Below, piece by piece: positions 8,844-17,127 of a stretch of DNA of 64,000 nt. The position numbers and the translations under genes are program-made. The DNA is from Pelosinus propionicus DSM 13327 (GTDB lineage: Bacteria; Bacillota; Negativicutes; DSM-13327): assembly GCF_900114615.1 (NCBI RefSeq), contig NZ_FOTS01000010.1:1-64000 (forward strand), given 5' to 3'. Under the pieces are notes generated by a model. The model searched no databases. It worked only from the letters and a program-made list of their open reading frames with translations, and had not been told where the DNA came from. The stretch's first letter is position 1; every line of letters begins with the position of its first letter.

Positions 8844-8861
8844 TTGACTGAAATCAATTAA
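8844..8861 (+). promoter_or_regulatory. Probable TetR operator, copy 1
   Basis: TTGACTGAAATCAATTAA starts directly after the -10 box and has a partial dyad (TTGA...TCAA). An 18-nt near-copy with 16 matches lies at 9563-9580, before the next genes. Position at the transcription start fits autorepression. Confidence 0.6.
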
Positions 8862-8874
8862 TGAGGTGATGAAT

Positions 8875-9501
8875 ATGGCCCGCCCTCCACAAGATCCCCA
8901 GATACGAATAGCAGAAATATTAGATGCTGCTGAACCGCTGTTTTATGCCAACGGCTATCATGAAACAGCAATCAGTGACATTGTAAAAAAAATGGGAGTT
9001 GCTCAAGGAACACTCTATTATTACTTTAAATCGAAAGAGGAAATATTAGAAGCACTAATCAATCGCCACATGTCCACGTTCACATCAGCATTTGAGCCGA
9101 TCATTAATTCGGACAGCATCGCCCCACTCCAAAAAATTGAATTCGTAATACAGTCCATATTCCGCACCATTCACTACAAAGAAGGGCTCTTATTTGATTT
9201 TTTATATGATGACCGTACTTTGCATCTCGTAGACAAATTATCTCGTCAAGGTAAACAATTAGTGGCACCTTTTCTGCTAAAATTTATCGAAGAAGGAAAG
9301 CAACAACACTATTTTGATGTATCACATCCAAAAGCAGCATTGAATTTGATTCTGGCCATCCTTGATTGCCTGATTGATGCAATTTATAAGAAATCACCAG
9401 ATGACCTACTCACCTGCCAGTTTAAGCTTGCAGAAGAACTCATGGCAAAAGCATTAGGGATGCAGGAAGGCACAATACGTATCTTTATCAATGATTTATA
9501 A
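8875..9501 (+). CDS. TetR/AcrR family transcriptional regulator
   Basis: The protein is 208 aa. The N-terminal HTH (residues about 12-58) reads ILDAAEPLFYANGYHETAISDIVKKMGVAQGTLYYYFKSKEE, a textbook TetR domain. The rest is the alpha-helical ligand-binding/dimer domain. ATG 8875 is chosen over 8869 or GTG 8866 because GAGG (8863-8866) is 8 nt upstream of it. It has a consensus promoter and a likely operator of its own. A related 18-bp element downstream suggests it also controls the small protein/LptA-like/lipase genes that follow. The ligand is unknown; the LptA-like neighbour makes envelope stress or lipophilic compounds plausible, which is an inference. Confidence 0.88.
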   Translation: MARPPQDPQIRIAEILDAAEPLFYANGYHETAISDIVKKMGVAQGTLYYYFKSKEEILEALINRHMSTFTSAFEPIINSDSIAPLQKIEFVIQSIFRTIHYKEGLLFDFLYDDRTLHLVDKLSRQGKQLVAPFLLKFIEEGKQQHYFDVSHPKAALNLILAILDCLIDAIYKKSPDDLLTCQFKLAEELMAKALGMQEGTIRIFINDL

Positions 9502-9562
9502 CAATGAATATAAAAAACGCTATTCAGTCAATAAATAGGTGGATGTTTTTTTAGCCAATTAA

Positions 9563-9580
9563 TTGACTCAAATCGATTAA
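9563..9580 (+). promoter_or_regulatory. Probable TetR operator, copy 2
   Basis: TTGACTCAAATCGATTAA differs from the element at 8844-8861 at two of 18 positions. It lies about 110 nt upstream of the 9691 gene, in the only promoter-sized gap before the LptA-like/lipase genes. Confidence 0.55.
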
Positions 9581-9690
9581 CTGGTTTCGAGCAGGCTACT
9601 ATCAACACCACGAACACATTGGTAAAGCAGCTTTTGCTGTACGATCTCATTGACAAGCATCATTAAGCTATAACTAAGGAGGCATCGCAG

Positions 9691-9912
9691 ATGTGTAATA
9701 CAATCATACATGGCATACTCGTTGAATCTGATTCTTCCCTATCAGGGGAAGAAATCAACAATCTGGTTTACGAAGTCATTCAATCCTGGACCTGGGAAGG
9801 CAAAAAACTTGGAAAAATCGAGATTATACGTGATGGACAATGGATGCAAGTCCGCTCTTATGAACAACCTTTTATCCAACTTGTCCCCATGAAAGCAACA
9901 TTAAAAGAGTAA
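9691..9912 (+). CDS. Hypothetical protein, 73 aa
   Basis: The ATG at 9691 follows a strong AAGGAGG 9-10 nt upstream. The product is soluble, with no signal peptide; it has the short motif SLSGEEINNLVYEVIQSWTWEGKK and an immunoglobulin-like alternation of hydrophobic residues toward the end (KIEIIRDGQWMQVRS). I recognise no family. It is the first of three same-strand genes (this, the LptA-like protein and the lipase) behind a probable TetR operator, so it may be co-regulated with them. The strong ribosome site and operon position are the main support for coding. Confidence 0.7.
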   Translation: MCNTIIHGILVESDSSLSGEEINNLVYEVIQSWTWEGKKLGKIEIIRDGQWMQVRSYEQPFIQLVPMKATLKE

Positions 9913-10039
9913 AATCATACAACCATTCCATTGAATAAGAGAAACTTAAAACAAAGCAAATGGCATCTTTTCAGGATGATCAAGAGCCAAGAAAATAACC
10001 TGCTAACAGCATCTTAGCAGTTCGGGAGGTCAATCAAAT

Positions 10040-10522
10040 ATGAATCATAAAATTTTATTATCCCTCATCTTGCTTTCGTGTCTTTTGGTGAGCACTACAA
10101 TAGCTTCCGCAGCCAAGCCTATCATCAACGCTGATACCACCTACTACGATGTAAACACTGGGCTTTATATGTTAAAAGGAAATGTATATATTGAAGTATC
10201 CAATCGCATCATAACGGCGGGCCAGGCAAAAGTCAGCCTCAATTCACTGGAAGTCTGGGGCTCAGACGGCATAACCCTTACACAAGATAACATTTCTCTT
10301 ACTGCTGGCAGCGTTTACGTATATGGTAGTCAGAAGAAGGCCGTACTTGACGGAGGCGTGACATTTAAACAACCCGACTTAACCATATCCGCCGATACAG
10401 CAGACTTTAACTGGCGTACCAAACTAGGGACGTTTAACGGTAACGTACAGATTACTCAAGGTGATAAGAAGTGGTCTGCAGACTCTGTAACTTATAATAT
10501 CATAACCAATACGCTGCAATAA
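10040..10522 (+). CDS. LptA/OstA-like periplasmic protein
   Basis: The 160-aa product starts with a Sec signal peptide (MNHKILLSLILLSCLLVSTT, cleavage probably after ASA). It continues as an OstA/LptA beta-jellyroll domain with repeated short strands, such as INADTTYYDVNTG, LKGNVYIEVSNRIITAG, LDGGVTFKQPDLTISAD and GTFNGNVQITQGDKKWSAD. LptA proteins bridge inner and outer membranes for LPS transport, which fits a diderm Firmicute. It is a single domain of ordinary size. Neither lptC nor lptB is adjacent, so this is probably a paralogue outside the main lpt locus. GGAGG lies about 10 nt before the ATG. Confidence 0.82.
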   Translation: MNHKILLSLILLSCLLVSTTIASAAKPIINADTTYYDVNTGLYMLKGNVYIEVSNRIITAGQAKVSLNSLEVWGSDGITLTQDNISLTAGSVYVYGSQKKAVLDGGVTFKQPDLTISADTADFNWRTKLGTFNGNVQITQGDKKWSADSVTYNIITNTLQ

Positions 10523-10631
10523 TCTCATTAGTCTGCTTTGCTATGCAGCAAAATCGTATGCATGCGGCACTATAAACGAATTCTCCGTGTGGCGATAATA
10601 TTGAATAAATTCTGCCCCATGGAGGCTTATG

Positions 10632-11943
10632 ATGAAGAAGCTAGCGGTGTTGGTCTTCAGTCTTACGCAATTATGGTATCCTTTTTTTGTCCATGCTGGC
10701 CCAAGAGAAGACTATGAAGAGGCTTATAAACTATATATTGCAGCCGGGAGCAGTGCAGCGGCTTATAGCGACCGGATTGGTGAGTTGGCTACGCGCTATT
10801 TAACACAAGGCGGTTGGCAGATTGATCATTACATCCAAGCACAAGGTCATACCGGTGCCCGCTTTCTTATTGCCAAAAAAGAACATCCAGGAAATGCTTC
10901 TGAGTATCTTATTGCCATTGTTGGAACAGAAAACAATAAGGATATAAAAACCGACCTACAGGTTGATAAAATTTATTTTGCAGGTAGTAATACTAAAGAA
11001 TTCACAGTCAATGCCAATAAAAAAGATGTACCCAACACAGAACCTAAGGTTCATAAAGGATTTAATCAATTTATACAAGCTATTCCGTCTGCAGTCTTGC
11101 GTAATCCCCAGCACTCTCGTCTCTCACTACCTGATCTGCTCATGGCTGATAAAAACGCTAAACTGTATCTTACTGGTCATAGCTTAGGTGGCGCGGCGGC
11201 AACATTGGTCGGAGCAAGACTCCTGAGTATGGGAATAAATCCAGAACAAATTGAAGTGATTACTTTCGGCGCACCGGCTGTAGGCAATGCCGCGTTTGCC
11301 GCCAAATCCCAACCGATTCTACACCTGACGCGAATCGTCAATGCAGGCGATCCAGTAACTGGCGTCCTGCAAACTTTAGTTGGTGGCTATCAGCAGTTTG
11401 GCCGAGAAATTAAATGGACCTCGCCGGACACCGTGGGGGATCCCCATAAATTAGTCACTACGTCGATTCTGCAATAAAAAACTATTATGCTAAGCGCAGC
11501 CAGGCCGTGGAGGCCGGAATGGAACTGCCCGCTGCGCCTGCTACAAAACAAATAGATCTCGGACGCGTCTACATTGCCGCACTCCAAAATAACCTTCCGC
11601 CTGTTTTGACAGAAGATTTTTGGTATATGTATGAAGCATTAAAGGATGAGTACCGGAGAATACTTCCAGACGCTGTTATCGCTGATACACAGGCATCCCC
11701 GAATGCATGGCGGGAAGCCGCTGTCTCCTCCGGCTGTCGATGGGCCATTATATCTGAGGTAAGCGCTATCGTGTAAAACAAGAAAAAAATACTTATTATA
11801 TAACAGTAACTCAGGCTATATATGATGTCACCACCAGCACTGTCGTTGACACTACCATTTTTTCAACCGGGACATACAACCTAACTCCCCTAGAAGCATT
11901 TATCCATGCTTTCAAAGGAATACATATCAGGCAAAATAACTAG
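10632..11943 (+). pseudogene. Class 3 (alpha/beta-hydrolase) lipase, two frameshifts
   Basis: The first frame (start ATG 10632, or 10629; GGAGG at 10621) encodes a signal peptide (LAVLVFSLTQLWYPFFVHA) and a lipase class 3 domain with nucleophile elbow TGHSLGGAAATL, FGAPAVGN and IVNAGDPV, stopping at 11479. The sequence continues in the next frame as SHYVDSAIKNYYAKR after HK, so one base is missing near 11447-11452. That frame ends at 11776 (RWAIISE), and the third frame carries on as RYRVKQEKNTYYITVTQ to TAG 11941-11943, so a second base is missing near 11758-11763. The repaired protein is about 437 aa. The catalytic core up to the Ser elbow and probable Asp lies in the first frame; the C-terminal domain is lost. 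Either this is a decaying gene or the assembly has two errors. Confidence 0.75.
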
Positions 11944-12389
11944 CTCTTAGCCATCTAATGCCCAGAAAATCTTATTCTCTGCAACCAGAAAGAGGAAAAA
12001 TCACCTCCTTCACTCATGCCATTAAGCCAGATAATCAACGGGTTCTGTTTGTTCTCCTTTGCTGGCTCAAATCATGTATACTTCATCGTAATATTATCAT
12101 TGGTTTCTTCACTGAAAGTAAAATCGTCAATGATTGGGCTGATATTTCCAGTTGATTTTGTTACCACGCGACTGGAAATATCACCTTTTTTTTTGCTGCG
12201 ATCAATTAAACCTGAAATTTTTATTCATAATTGTATATTTTTTTTATATTTTCACCGACTGGATTAACTGCAGTGCACGATTCTTTGAGAACTTCAGCTA
12301 GTTGTTTCTTCTACATAAAAACCGTAATATTTTTGTCACATCTATCAAGTATAATTAAAAATAATTTAGAATAACTGGAGGATCAACGT
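11944..12389. other. Gene-free stretch after the lipase
   Basis: Small open frames occur here but none has a ribosome site or recognisable composition. The only clear element is the terminator-like hairpin at 12141-12194. The last 100 bases are AT-rich and probably hold the promoter of the 12390 gene, although I could not fix its boxes. Confidence 0.5.
12141..12194 (+). terminator. Intrinsic terminator after the lipase locus
   Basis: GATATTTCCAGT (12141-12152) pairs with ACTGGAAATATC (12171-12182), and a run of nine T follows at 12186-12194. The 18-nt loop is unusually large. It probably ends the transcript from the small protein/LptA-like/lipase genes. Confidence 0.7.
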
Positions 12390-12665
12390 ATGCTATCAAA
12401 ACCTGAAAAAAACTATTGTTTGGATATCGCTTTGCTATTATTTGGAGCCGTGAGCATTGCCACAGGAGTTGCTATATCCATAAAGCCGCCTGCCTTAATG
12501 TCATTCTTGAAGGCTATAAACGTCAAATCTCTGCATGAATGGTCAAGTTATGCTCTCACTATTTTGCTTATGTTTCATCTCATATTCCACGTGGACTGGT
12601 TCAAGGCAATGACGAGAAAAAAGATTCATTCTAAAAAAAGTACAACAACGATTCCACCGAGTTAA
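12390..12665 (+). CDS. DUF4405-like small membrane protein
   Basis: The 91-aa protein has two predicted membrane segments (about residues 10-30, LDIALLLFGAVSIATGVAISI, and 50-67, SYALTILLMFHLIFHVDW). Histidines in LHEW and in MFHLIFHVDW resemble the haem-ligating or metal-binding arrangement of DUF4405/cytochrome b561-like proteins. The C-terminus is basic. TGGAGG lies 10 nt before the ATG. It stands alone between a terminator and intergenic DNA. The family call rests on pattern; haem binding is not demonstrated. Confidence 0.6.
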   Translation: MLSKPEKNYCLDIALLLFGAVSIATGVAISIKPPALMSFLKAINVKSLHEWSSYALTILLMFHLIFHVDWFKAMTRKKIHSKKSTTTIPPS

Positions 12666-12755
12666 TCTCAGATTATGCTTGTAATTTCAAAGAAATATTA
12701 AATGCAAGTTTGCTATTATAAAATAGCGAATAAAGTAATTCTTTGGAGGTTAATT

Positions 12756-12932
12756 GTGAAGAAGTCAGTTCAAAATTTTCAAGTAAGTGAGCTACAAATT
12801 CCACAACGCAATATAATGAATTTAAAAATACAACAAGATATTTGCCAAAGAAATTTTGTATTGCAAAAAATACATTCTTTTTTTGTAAAAATAGATGCTT
12901 TAAATATTGAGTATATTTCTCGCAGATGGTAA
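12756..12932 (+). CDS. Possible small protein, 58 aa
   Basis: A GTG at 12756 follows TTGGAGG (12743-12749) by 6 nt and opens a frame of 58 codons (VKKSVQNFQVSELQIPQRN...). The composition is polar, with no signal or membrane segment. I know no relatives. The upstream ATG at 12702 lacks a ribosome site. The good ribosome site is the only support, so the call is tentative. Confidence 0.35.
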   Translation: MKKSVQNFQVSELQIPQRNIMNLKIQQDICQRNFVLQKIHSFFVKIDALNIEYISRRW

Positions 12933-13045
12933 ATCATAACTTCTAATATGAACAGGTTATTTGTCCCTACTAATGCTACTCTTTTCGACTGAACTTCCTC
13001 TTGCATATAAGAAACTAGGAATGGTGCCAACCCTAATCTAGCCTA

Positions 13046-13098
13046 AAGAGAAGACATCCATAATATCTAATAAATAGATATTATGGATGTCTTCTCTT
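13046..13098. repeat. Perfect 24-bp-arm inverted repeat
   Basis: Positions 13046-13069 and 13075-13098 are perfectly complementary around a 5-nt loop (ATAAA). The right arm overlaps the start of the EamA remnant at 13092. No T-run follows on + and only weak ones on -. It may be a terminator for a flanking unit or a rearrangement scar. Confidence 0.75.
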
Positions 13099-13241
13099 AT
13101 CAAATACTAAATTTTGCTAAAGTACTGGCGATTCCAATTATAGGAGTATTGTCAGGAGTAATTTTTCTCAACGAATCTCTCTATTGGAATACCATTATGG
13201 GAATCGTACTCATCTTGAGTGATATTGAGGAACAAACTTGA
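13092..13241 (+). pseudogene. C-terminal remnant of an EamA/DMT transporter
   Basis: Forty-nine codons without a start (FSYQILNFAKVLAIPII, GVLSGVIFLNESLYW, IMGIVLIL) end at TGA 13239-13241. The pattern is that of the last two membrane segments of EamA-type permeases: conserved GVLxGxxFLxE followed by W and a final hydrophobic helix. No upstream part of the gene is present in frame. This is a deletion remnant joined to the hairpin at 13046-13098. Confidence 0.65.
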
Positions 13242-13305
13242 TTATAGGTAGTTTTTCTTTATTCGATTTCTACTATATAAGCATTATTCTATCAAATATG
13301 CGACA

Positions 13306-14250
13306 CTACTCAGCAACTGTTGATCTAAACCTTTCATTCACGATTTCAATAAATAGTTGTGCCGCTTTAGAAACATAGGCATTTTTCTGAACGGCTATGC
13401 ACATTGTCCAATGTGGCGCGTATTTCTCATCCATATAATAGTAGGCAGGATGATAAACACTCGGAAAGATTTGCAAATACTGCAGTGGAACAAATGTTAT
13501 GCCAACTCCTTCACAGGAAAGCCGTCTTGCAGTTTCATAGCTTTTGGTAGTTAATATGATAATTGGATTAATATTGGCTTTTTGCAGAATAGAATCGGAT
13601 ACGTGCCTAATTTTTTGTTCTTTGTTTAATAAAATAAATGGCTCGTCCGCAAACAAAGTAAGATCTATTTGGGGGTATTCTCGATCGTTGTTATGTACGG
13701 CATATTGACGCAAAGGATGATCCTTAGCAGTTACTAAAAGAATTGGTTCTTTGAACAAAGGATAAATATCCACATTTTTACTATGAGAATGCTTACAAAA
13801 CGGAAATGTATGCATAATCGCAAAGTCGATTTCTCCTGAAGCTAAAGCCTTGTTTAGCTCCGTAGAATTTCGCTCCACAATATATACCTCTATATTGGAA
13901 CATTGCTTTTTAAATTTCGGCAAAACAATCGGCAGTATATAGGTTGCAAGATAAAGGGTAATGCCTAGCACAATTCTACCTTTTTTCAAGCTATTGATAT
14001 CACTCACTTCAATTTCAAAGTCATTATATATTTTCATGATATCTATAGCAACTTGATAATACCGTTCACCGGCAAACGTAGGAATCAAACCCGTATTTGT
14101 CCTTTTAAATAATTTGGTTCCAAGCTGCATTTCAATTTTTTGGATACAATTGCTAAGGGAAGGCTGAGTCAGGAATAGTTTTTTTGCAGCCTTGGAAATG
14201 CTGCGCTCTTCCACAATTATTTTAACATATAATAATTCACGTTCTGTCAC
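13306..14250 (-). CDS. LysR family transcriptional regulator
   Basis: At 314 aa it is a full-length LysR protein. The N-terminal winged HTH (residues about 3-62) reads YVKIIVEERSISKAAKKLFLTQPSLSNCIQKIEMQLGTKLFKR. It is followed by the linker helix and the two-lobed effector domain (GRIVLGITLYLATYILPIVLPKFKKQ ... EGVGITFVPL). The start is GTG 14250 with GGAAGGA upstream. No gene faces it within a shared promoter except the riboswitch-led chemoreceptor about 500 bp away, so its target is not obvious. The adjacent EamA remnant could have been its former target; that is an inference. Confidence 0.88.
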   Translation of the reverse strand: MTERELLYVKIIVEERSISKAAKKLFLTQPSLSNCIQKIEMQLGTKLFKRTNTGLIPTFAGERYYQVAIDIMKIYNDFEIEVSDINSLKKGRIVLGITLYLATYILPIVLPKFKKQCSNIEVYIVERNSTELNKALASGEIDFAIMHTFPFCKHSHSKNVDIYPLFKEPILLVTAKDHPLRQYAVHNNDREYPQIDLTLFADEPFILLNKEQKIRHVSDSILQKANINPIIILTTKSYETARRLSCEGVGITFVPLQYLQIFPSVYHPAYYYMDEKYAPHWTMCIAVQKNAYVSKAAQLFIEIVNERFRSTVAE

Positions 14251-14549
14251 AGCTGTTCATCTTCCTTTTCCGGTTGTAAACTCACCCACAATTTTTTTGT
14301 GCTACCGCTATTCATCCTTATATAAGAAATTGACCAGATTTTTGCCTTTGCCAATACGTATAGATGTTTTTGATATAGAGAAAAACTATAATAGATATAA
14401 AATAATAAGTATTTGATTATATCTCCATCCTTATTATACAATGGCAACATAAAAAATGGTAATTTTTCCACAAATATATAACACAAATCTAACCATAATG
14501 CAAAGAATATAACATTATGAAATGCAACTATACTAAATATATTTAAATA

Positions 14550-14630
14550 ACTCGGCAAACCTGTTGAAAAGCAGGGACGCAAAGCTATGGGTCTACAATC
14601 GTTATGCGATCAAGACTGCCAGGCCGCCAT
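14550..14630 (+). ncRNA. Cyclic-di-GMP-I (GEMM) riboswitch aptamer
   Basis: The conserved core is plain: GGCAAACC, a GAAA-capped P2 hairpin (CCTGTTGAAAAGCAGG), GGACGCAAAGC, then a P3 arm with TGGGTCT and GACTGCCAGG closing to GGCCGCC. This matches the GEMM-I consensus in order and spacing. It lies in the leader of the chemoreceptor gene at 14789 and is followed at once by a terminator. The rest of the 14251-14549 stretch is AT-rich, with no gene seen. Confidence 0.93.
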
Positions 14631-14647
14631 GTTTGTCATGCATGTAG

Positions 14648-14675
14648 ACGGTCGGAATCTTCTGACCGTTTTTAT
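14648..14675 (+). terminator. Riboswitch expression-platform terminator
   Basis: ACGGTC (14648-14653) pairs with GACCGT (14664-14669), followed by TTTTTATTATT. TGTAGAC (14643-14649) can instead pair with GTCTACA (14591-14597) in the aptamer P3 arm, giving a mutually exclusive antiterminator. Confidence 0.8.
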
Positions 14676-14788
14676 TATTATTTAAAGTCTATTCATAAGG
14701 AGGTCTTAAAAATTTAAATATTGATGATTTAGACATTCGATACAACAATTGATTAAAGCAGCTTAAGAATTTAAAAGGAGAAAAAATC

Positions 14789-16504
14789 ATGCAATTTATT
14801 GAGAATATGAAAGTCCAATTTAAATTAAAAATACTAGTATTTATCGGTTTTTTATGTATGGCAGTTGTCGGATACACAGGGTATCATTACCTTAGGCAGT
14901 CAGATGCTAACATGAATTTAATGTATAAAGATCGATTGATTCCAGTTAAGCTGGTAAATGAAAGTGCTACGAATGTCAGAGGATCAATCGCAGCAACAAT
15001 AGAACTGATGGTTACAACAGATGAGAAGAAGAATCAAAAGTTAAGAAGTAATATCGATAATCGATCAAACTTAATTAGGAATGCACTTGCCGAAATCGAG
15101 AAAATTCCTACAGATCCACAAGGCAAAGAATTATTAGATAAAGTACAAAGTTCTCTGGAAAAACAAATTTTAGCAAGAGATCGGGTTATTAGGTTAACAC
15201 AAGAAAAGAAAAGCGTTGAGGCTTACGCAGCATATGTTAACGAAGTAGAACCTTTGACAAATGACCTTACAGGCAGTTTACGAAATCTTATGGATTATTA
15301 CACTACAGTATCAGAGCAAATGAATGCTGCTAATCATGAATCGGTTGTAAAAGCAACACAGATTATGATTAGTATCATTTTAATGTCTTCTTTACTATTA
15401 GGGTTATTGGGCTGGTACATTACCAAAGTCATAACAAAACCCTTACATACTATGGTATTGTTTTGCAATGAATTATCTGCGGGGGATTTTAGTGATAAGC
15501 CCCGTGCATTTGTCAGTAAAGATGAATTTGGGCAATTAGCAGATGCTTTGTCCAATACACGTGTCAGCATCCGAACACTGATGCAACATGTCAACGACTC
15601 AGCTGAGCAGGTAGCCGCCTCTTCCGAAGAGCTGACTGCTAGTGCTGATCAATCATCTCAAGCTGCTAACCAAGTTGCCGAAGCCATTACCGATGTAGCC
15701 ACTGGAATGGATGAGCAGTTACATGTAGCCAATGGTACCGCTGAGATTGTCATAAATATGTCAGCCAGTATCCAACAAGTTTCAGCCAATACAAACCAAG
15801 TAGCTGAGCAATCATCTTTAGCAGCTGAAAAGGCTAATGAAGGTAATAAATCTGTTGACAAGGCCGTAAATCAAATGACCTCGATCGAGCAGACGGTCAT
15901 CTCTTCTGCACAAGTAGTTGCCAAATTAGGAGAACGCTCCAAAGAAATTGGACAAATTGTTGATACAATTTCCAGTATTGCAGGACAGACTAATTTACTC
16001 GCTCTAAACGCTGCTATAGAAGCTGCACGTGCAGGAGAACAAGGACGTGGCTTTGCTGTAGTTGCTGAAGAAGTTCGTAAACTTGCGGAACAATCACAAG
16101 ATGCAGCCAAACAAATCGCAGGTTTAATTGGAGAAATACAAGGAGATACCGACAAAGCCGTAAATGCCATGAATGATGGCACCCGAGAAGTAAAAGTGGG
16201 AGCTGAAGTAGTGAACGCTTCAGGAAAAGCCTTTCAGGAAATTGCTGATTTAATTTATAAAGTCTCGAATCAAATAAAAGAAATATCTACTGAGATAGAA
16301 CAAATGGCTGTTGGCAGCCAAAGGATTGTCGAATCTGTAAAACAGATCGACACACTTAGTAAAAAAACATCGAGTGAAGCTCAGACCGTATCGGCTGCGA
16401 CCCAAGAACAATCAGCATCCATGCAGGAAATAGCGTCCTCCAGTCAAGCATTGGCCAATTTAGCAATGAATTTACGGCAAGCTATCAGTAAATTTCACAT
16501 TTAA
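14789..16504 (+). CDS. Methyl-accepting chemotaxis protein (4HB sensor)
   Basis: The transducer is 571 aa. The N-terminus has TM1 (about 13-33, [21 protein letters not shown]) and a periplasmic four-helix-bundle sensor of about 150 residues. TM2 follows (about 188-208, [18 protein letters not shown]), then a HAMP domain ([10 protein letters not shown]...) and the long cytoplasmic coiled coil. The signalling tip contains [29 protein letters not shown] split over residues about 388-416. AAAGGAG precedes the ATG. It is controlled by the c-di-GMP riboswitch upstream, which ties chemoreceptor supply to the motile/sessile switch. The ligand is unknown, and no C-terminal CheR-docking pentapeptide is seen. 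Confidence 0.93.
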   Translation: MQFIENMKVQFKLKILVFIGFLCMAVVGYTGYHYLRQSDANMNLMYKDRLIPVKLVNESATNVRGSIAATIELMVTTDEKKNQKLRSNIDNRSNLIRNALAEIEKIPTDPQGKELLDKVQSSLEKQILARDRVIRLTQEKKSVEAYAAYVNEVEPLTNDLTGSLRNLMDYYTTVSEQMNAANHESVVKATQIMISIILMSSLLLGLLGWYITKVITKPLHTMVLFCNELSAGDFSDKPRAFVSKDEFGQLADALSNTRVSIRTLMQHVNDSAEQVAASSEELTASADQSSQAANQVAEAITDVATGMDEQLHVANGTAEIVINMSASIQQVSANTNQVAEQSSLAAEKANEGNKSVDKAVNQMTSIEQTVISSAQVVAKLGERSKEIGQIVDTISSIAGQTNLLALNAAIEAARAGEQGRGFAVVAEEVRKLAEQSQDAAKQIAGLIGEIQGDTDKAVNAMNDGTREVKVGAEVVNASGKAFQEIADLIYKVSNQIKEISTEIEQMAVGSQRIVESVKQIDTLSKKTSSEAQTVSAATQEQSASMQEIASSSQALANLAMNLRQAISKFHI

Positions 16505-16680
16505 AATCCTATAACGATCAGCTCCTTCTACTCAGCTAAGATTTCCTTTTATACTGAAAGATCTCGTTCCCTCTTCTCCATCAGCCATTAGAATAGCGCA
16601 CTACTGAAATAATGTCCTCAATAACACGAAGATCTACTCCATTTTCTTATAGAAGTGACAAATCGTCTTCAATATTCCAC

Positions 16681-16708
16681 TTGACAGATACAAAAGGAAG
16701 AGTATAAT
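16681..16708 (+). promoter_or_regulatory. Sigma-70 promoter of the T-box transcript
   Basis: TTGACA (16681-16686) and TATAAT (16703-16708) are perfect boxes with a 16-bp spacer. Transcription would begin near 16715 and run into the T-box leader. The stretch 16505-16680 shows nothing else. Confidence 0.85.
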
Positions 16709-16770
16709 GATAGATAATTAACAAAAAGCAATGCAATATCAATTGTATTTAATATTATTGTAAATGTAAT

Positions 16771-17050
16771 GAGGGAGAATGTTGCAATCCTACAATCGTT
16801 TCAGAGAGCTGGTGGTTGGTGTGAACCGGTAACGAAGGGAATGTAAAAATCACTCCTGAACAGCAAAGCTGAAATGTAAAAGTAAGCTGCGCCGGTTTCA
16901 GCTCTTTAAAAGAGTGCAACCGTTATCTTGCTAGGGTTGTTAGACCTGATGAGATGTAGACCAATTGGTCTATGAAAAAGGGTGGTATCGCGAGAAATTT
17001 CTCTTGCCCCTTTGAGTCAATTAAAGACTCGAAGGGCAAGAGTTTTTTTA
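16771..17050 (+). ncRNA. T-box leader, specifier probably ATC (isoleucine)
   Basis: The stem I parts include GAGAGCTGGTGG and GGTGTGAACCGG. A specifier loop (TAAAAATCA) is closed by GGAG/CTCC. The T-box core AAGGGTGGTATCGCG is at about 16978-16992. The terminator stem is CTTGCCC...GGGCAAG (17003-17040), followed by AGTTTTTTT. The codon in register is ATC followed by a purine (Ile). The antiterminator bulge TGGT would pair with a tRNA ending ACCA, fitting Ile (discriminator A) and arguing against AAT/Asn. Uncharged tRNA should allow read-through into the transporter and racemase genes. Confidence 0.9.
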
Positions 17051-17127
17051 TTGTAGACCACTTTTCAATAGCAATATTGCATGATTTAGTTATGATTCCA
17101 ACTATAATGTATTAGGAGGTTTTCTAC

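Noticed and set aside
9710-9892. Second frame overlapping the 73-aa protein
   Set aside because: No ribosome site of its own; it is a shadow of the 9691 gene, which has a strong AAGGAGG.
12016-12267. Open frame of 83 codons after the lipase
   Set aside because: No ribosome site, and it runs through the terminator hairpin; composition looks non-coding.
16841-16852. AAT (Asn) reading of the T-box specifier
   Set aside because: The antiterminator bulge TGGT pairs with a discriminator A, whereas tRNA-Asn normally has G; ATC followed by a purine fits better.
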